NCBI GenBank assembly: GCA_963844395.1
Contig: CAWJNX010000002.1
Location: 124,001 to 188,000 of the forward strand
DNA: 64,000 bases
Direction of reading: 5' to 3'
Origin: VRUE01 sp963844395
Lineage (GTDB): Bacteria > Actinomycetota > Thermoleophilia > Solirubrobacterales > 70-9
Position 1 is the first letter of the stretch. Each line of letters opens with the position of its first letter. The translations under genes and the position numbers were made by a program. Of the stretch, positions 61,708-64,000 are shown in pieces. Below the pieces are notes generated by a model that saw only the letters and a program-made list of their open reading frames with translations, was not told where the DNA came from and searched no databases.

Positions 61708-62132
61708 AGATCGGCTTCCTGCTACTCGCCGACCACAGCGAGGCGGTCAACGGCAAGCTCTACATGACCGGTGGCGGCTGGAACGTCCTCCGTCTGCCCG
61801 AGCTACCCCACGACTGGGGCTTCCACATCGCGCTCGGCGTCGACGTCGGCTGGGACGAGACCAACAAACGCCACAGCCTCCACCTCAACATCCACGACCC
61901 CGACGGCATCGAGCTGGGTGAGGGCTTCACGGCCGAGTTCGAGACCGGCCGCCCGCCCGGCATGCCCCCGGGCCAGGAGCAGCGCCTGGTGATGTCGATC
62001 GGCACCACCGCCACCTTCTCCACGCCCGGCCCCCACGCCGCGGTCGTCCAGCTCAACGAAGAGGAGCTCGGCCGCGCCCGCTTCTACCTGATGGAGGGTC
62101 CGGTCCAGACCCCCGAGATGGGCATCGGCTAG
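61704..62132 (+). CDS. DUF6941-like small protein
   Basis: 142 residues. MKIGFLLLADHSEAVNGKLYMTGGGWNVLRLPELPHDWGFHIALGVDVGWDETNKRHSLHLNIHDPDG shows the family's MTGGGW motif and a beta-rich body. It is often found in Thermoleophilia/actinobacteria and plants' bacterial associates, with no known activity. Coupled to the 61393 gene by a 4-nt overlap and convergent with the phosphoribosyltransferase gene (stops overlap by 4 nt). The start is unambiguous. Confidence 0.68.
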   Translation: MKIGFLLLADHSEAVNGKLYMTGGGWNVLRLPELPHDWGFHIALGVDVGWDETNKRHSLHLNIHDPDGIELGEGFTAEFETGRPPGMPPGQEQRLVMSIGTTATFSTPGPHAAVVQLNEEELGRARFYLMEGPVQTPEMGIG

Positions 62133-63079
62133 AAGACGTAGAGGAGCAGGAAGGCGACCGCGGCGAAGGAGACGACGCCAGCGATCAGGCCCTTGTCCTC
62201 GGCGACGATCGCGGCGGTGGAACGGTCGTCGGCGCGATCGTAGATCAGGTAGAGGTAACGGAAGATGCAGTAGAGGGCCGGGGGGATCGTCCACATCATC
62301 TGGTTGCCGACGATCGGCGAGTCGACGGCGTAGATCGAGTAGCTGATCACCGTACCGGTGGTGACCAAGGCGACCATCTGGTCGAGGAAGGGGAGCGAGT
62401 AGTGCTCGAGCACAGGCCGGCTGCTGGTCCCTTCGTGCAGCTCCGAGACGGCCTCCTGGCGGCGCTTGGTGACGCCGAGGAAGAGGGCGAGCATGCCGGT
62501 GCAGAGGATCAGCCATTCCGAGGCATGCGCGTCGACGGCGCTGGCGCCGGCCGCGACCCGCAAGATGAAGAGGCCGGCGAGAACCATCACGTCGACGATC
62601 ACGATCTGCTTGAGGCCGAGGCTGTAGGCCACCTGGGCGATCCCGTAGCCGACCACCATCAGGCCGACCTCCCAGTTGACCGTGGCGAAGGCAAGGGCTA
62701 TTGCGACGATGGCGAGGATCGGCGCAATCGTCATCGCGGCACCCTGCGACAGCTCCCGCGCGGCAAGCGGCCGGAAGCGCTTCTTCGGGTGCTTGCGGTC
62801 CAGATCGACGTCGACCAGGTCGTTGACGTAGTAGCCGGCGCTGGAGATCAGGCAAAAGGCGATGAAGGCGAGCGTCGCCTCGAGGACCGCGCCCGCGTCG
62901 TTGAACTGGCCCGAAAAGAGCAGGCCGGCGAACACGAAGACGTTCTTGATCCACTCCTGCGGCCGCCCGGTCTTGATCGCCGCCCGCAGTGGCGAGCGGC
63001 GCGGCACGACGGGCTCGTCGGCGGCAGCCTGCCCCGCGTCGGCTGGGACGGTCGGCTGTTCGGAGGTGATCGTTTCCAT
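62129..63079 (-). CDS. Decaprenyl-phosphate phosphoribosyltransferase (UbiA family)
   Basis: Transfers phosphoribose to decaprenyl phosphate, the first step to the arabinose donor for arabinan-type wall polymers. 316 residues, about nine helices. The catalytic Asp motif is NDLVDVDLDRKHPKKRFRPLA, and GYGIAQVAYSLGLKQIVIVDVMVLAGLFILR fits the second region. An N-terminal 35-residue charged tail precedes the membrane core. ATG 63079 (METITSEQP) is used. It suggests arabinose-containing glycans or decaprenyl-linked sugars. The epimerase DprE1/DprE2 genes are not in the window. Confidence 0.9.
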   Translation of the reverse strand: METITSEQPTVPADAGQAAADEPVVPRRSPLRAAIKTGRPQEWIKNVFVFAGLLFSGQFNDAGAVLEATLAFIAFCLISSAGYYVNDLVDVDLDRKHPKKRFRPLAARELSQGAAMTIAPILAIVAIALAFATVNWEVGLMVVGYGIAQVAYSLGLKQIVIVDVMVLAGLFILRVAAGASAVDAHASEWLILCTGMLALFLGVTKRRQEAVSELHEGTSSRPVLEHYSLPFLDQMVALVTTGTVISYSIYAVDSPIVGNQMMWTIPPALYCIFRYLYLIYDRADDRSTAAIVAEDKGLIAGVVSFAAVAFLLLYVF

Positions 63080-63110
63080 GGGTGTTGCGGCAGCGTAGCG
63101 TTGGGGGGCG

Positions 63111-63608
63111 TCAGTCCCTCGGGTTCTCTCGCCCTCGAGCGGCTTCCAGCCCTTCGAGATCATCGCGGTCCCGTGGGCGCTCACTCGCTCGCTTCATCGC
63201 GAGCAGATGCTCGAGGGAGCAAATCCGAACCGAGAGGCCTTCGATCTCCACATCCGTGGCCGCCGCGTCCAACGTCGCGAAAGCCGGAATTTGTGGATGT
63301 CCTTGGATCACGTCAACTCGACCCAAACTGGTGACCACCAGCGTCCGGTCACCTGTTTTGAGAAAAGTCCAGATCGCATCGGCGGTCAGGAGCCCGTCGG
63401 CAACCTCGACCCTCCCATCGAGATTGCGGAGCAAGGTCGCGAGCCGTTCCAGGTTTTCAGGTGCGGGATCCGGCACGAGGTCGAGGTCCTTGGTCGCTCG
63501 CACGTAACCCCAAGCCCCGACGGCCAAGCCACCTACGGCGACAAAGCGGACCTCCGCCGAGATCAGCCGCTCCAGCAGATCGCGCAACTGGAAGGAGTTG
63601 ACGCTCAA
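63111..63608 (-). CDS. MNT-fold nucleotidyltransferase family protein (module 3)
   Basis: 165 residues; close paralog of module 1. FVAVGGLAVGAWGYVRATKDLDLVPDPAPENLERLATLL carries G-G and D-x-D; GRVDVIQGHPQIP the third acidic site; RICSLEHLLAMKRASERPRDRDDLEGL the C-terminal signature. TTG start at 63608 overlaps the upstream small gene's stop, as in module 1. Toxin-like function is inferred, not shown. The last gene on this strand before the phosphoribosyltransferase. Confidence 0.78.
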   Translation of the reverse strand: MSVNSFQLRDLLERLISAEVRFVAVGGLAVGAWGYVRATKDLDLVPDPAPENLERLATLLRNLDGRVEVADGLLTADAIWTFLKTGDRTLVVTSLGRVDVIQGHPQIPAFATLDAAATDVEIEGLSVRICSLEHLLAMKRASERPRDRDDLEGLEAARGRENPRD

Positions 63609-63793
63609 CTCTCGCTGGCTCTCCGAGCGTTCCAGGCGCTTCCCGCGAAGCTGGAGAAGAATTCGCTCAGGGCGATGGTCTCGGCGAGATTGATCGCAAG
63701 CGGGCGCTTCCCGTCTTCTCGCAGGCGCCTGCGCCTGACTTCCTCGTCGAGGCGCCAGGAGTCTTTCTGCTCGTTGTCTCGATCTGCCTTCAT
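63605..63793 (-). CDS. Small partner protein of module 3 (candidate antitoxin)
   Basis: 62 residues, MKADRDNEQKDSWRLDEEVRRRRLREDGKRPLAINLAETIALSEFFSSFAGSAWNARRASES. Highly charged N-terminal half, then a hydrophobic helix. Its stop overlaps the nucleotidyltransferase start (TTGA) and its ATG overlaps the upstream oxidase stop (ATGA), giving a three-gene coupled run. It does not resemble the partner of module 2, which is XRE, and only weakly that of module 1. Family unknown. Confidence 0.6.
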   Translation of the reverse strand: MKADRDNEQKDSWRLDEEVRRRRLREDGKRPLAINLAETIALSEFFSSFAGSAWNARRASES

Positions 63794-64000
63794 GGGTCGA
63801 TCAAAACGCCGGGGTTGAGGATGCCAGATGGATCGAGCTCCTCCTTGGCGGCGCGCAGGGCGGCGGCGAAGGGGGCGGGGCGTTGCCGGTCGTACCAGGG
63901 GCGGTGATCGCGGCCGACAGCGTGGTGATGGGTGATCGTGCCGCCGGCTTCGATCACGGCCTCTGAGGCGGCCGCCTTGATCTCGTCCCACTGCTCGACC
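63790..64000 (-). CDS. FAD-linked oxidase, C-terminal end (alkylglycerone-phosphate synthase-like), partial
   Basis: Only the last 70 residues are in the window: VEQWDEIKAAASEAVIEAGGTITHHHAVGRDHRPWYDRQRP, then LRAAKEELDPSGILNPGVLIDP. The HHHAVGRDHRPWY segment and ILNPGVL terminus are diagnostic of the FAD-binding oxidase C-terminal family, particularly alkyldihydroxyacetonephosphate synthase-type enzymes. The stop overlaps the ATG of the small module 3 gene, so a toxin-antitoxin-like pair is co-translated with a metabolic gene. Confidence 0.85.
   Translation of the reverse strand, partial: VEQWDEIKAAASEAVIEAGGTITHHHAVGRDHRPWYDRQRPAPFAAALRAAKEELDPSGILNPGVLIDP

Overview
The window is very GC-rich, with genes on both strands and many GTG or TTG starts. 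It most resembles a Thermoleophilia/Solirubrobacterales-type actinobacterium. This is inferred from the gene set: a coenzyme-B12 ribonucleotide reductase, a complete 14-gene complex I locus, a UbiA-type decaprenyl-phosphate phosphoribosyltransferase, and surface proteins with the MSSIAVF-LGG N-terminus. No rRNA, tRNA or CRISPR array was recognised. The ends cut a type IA topoisomerase gene (left) and an FAD-linked oxidase gene (right).

Layout. 1-4.6 kb: topoisomerase, sugar-nucleotide epimerase, precorrin-2 dehydrogenase, hemolysin III family protein. 4.9-9.2 kb: class II ribonucleotide reductase split by a 387-residue LAGLIDADG intein, then a small DUF4260 membrane protein. 9.5-11.4 kb: a cytochrome P450 and a DUF4396 membrane protein diverging from a CsoR-like copper operator. 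11.4-22.5 kb: an ABC exporter pair, HAD phosphatase, MFS transporter, thioesterase, MsrB, a response regulator with seryl-tRNA synthetase, a lipoprotein cytochrome c, a flavin reductase, a small-protein/nucleotidyltransferase pair and a DUF4383-like protein. 23.1-38.6 kb: nuoABCDEFGHIJKLMN, interrupted only by an antisense DUF4242 gene between nuoI and nuoJ. 38.7-50.1 kb: AEC permease, nitrilase, VOC protein, ThyX, CBS protein, beta-carbonic anhydrase, flippase-like protein, sulfotransferase, NYN protein, RibD-like reductase and an XRE/nucleotidyltransferase module with its own palindromic operator. 50.1-64 kb: acyl-CoA dehydrogenase, two paralogous surface proteins, a phosphotransferase, a two-component pair, a DEAD-box helicase, a quinone-reductase-like protein, a PfkB kinase, citrate synthase, small conserved proteins, decaprenyl-phosphate phosphoribosyltransferase and a third nucleotidyltransferase module.

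Two themes go beyond routine annotation. First, three two-gene modules, each a small or regulatory protein overlapping an MNT-fold nucleotidyltransferase by 4 nt, lie within 42 kb and look like toxin-antitoxin cassettes. Second, the window is dense in long imperfect palindromes of several sequence families. They sit between genes and also inside or across nuoC, nuoE, nuoG and nuoJ. One family keeps its fold while its arm sequences change together.

At least a dozen otherwise well-conserved genes (nrdJ, serS, nuoA, nuoC, nuoD, nuoG, thyX and others) are broken by one-base shifts. The spread over housekeeping genes points to residual sequencing or assembly errors rather than decay, so those genes are annotated across the shifts.
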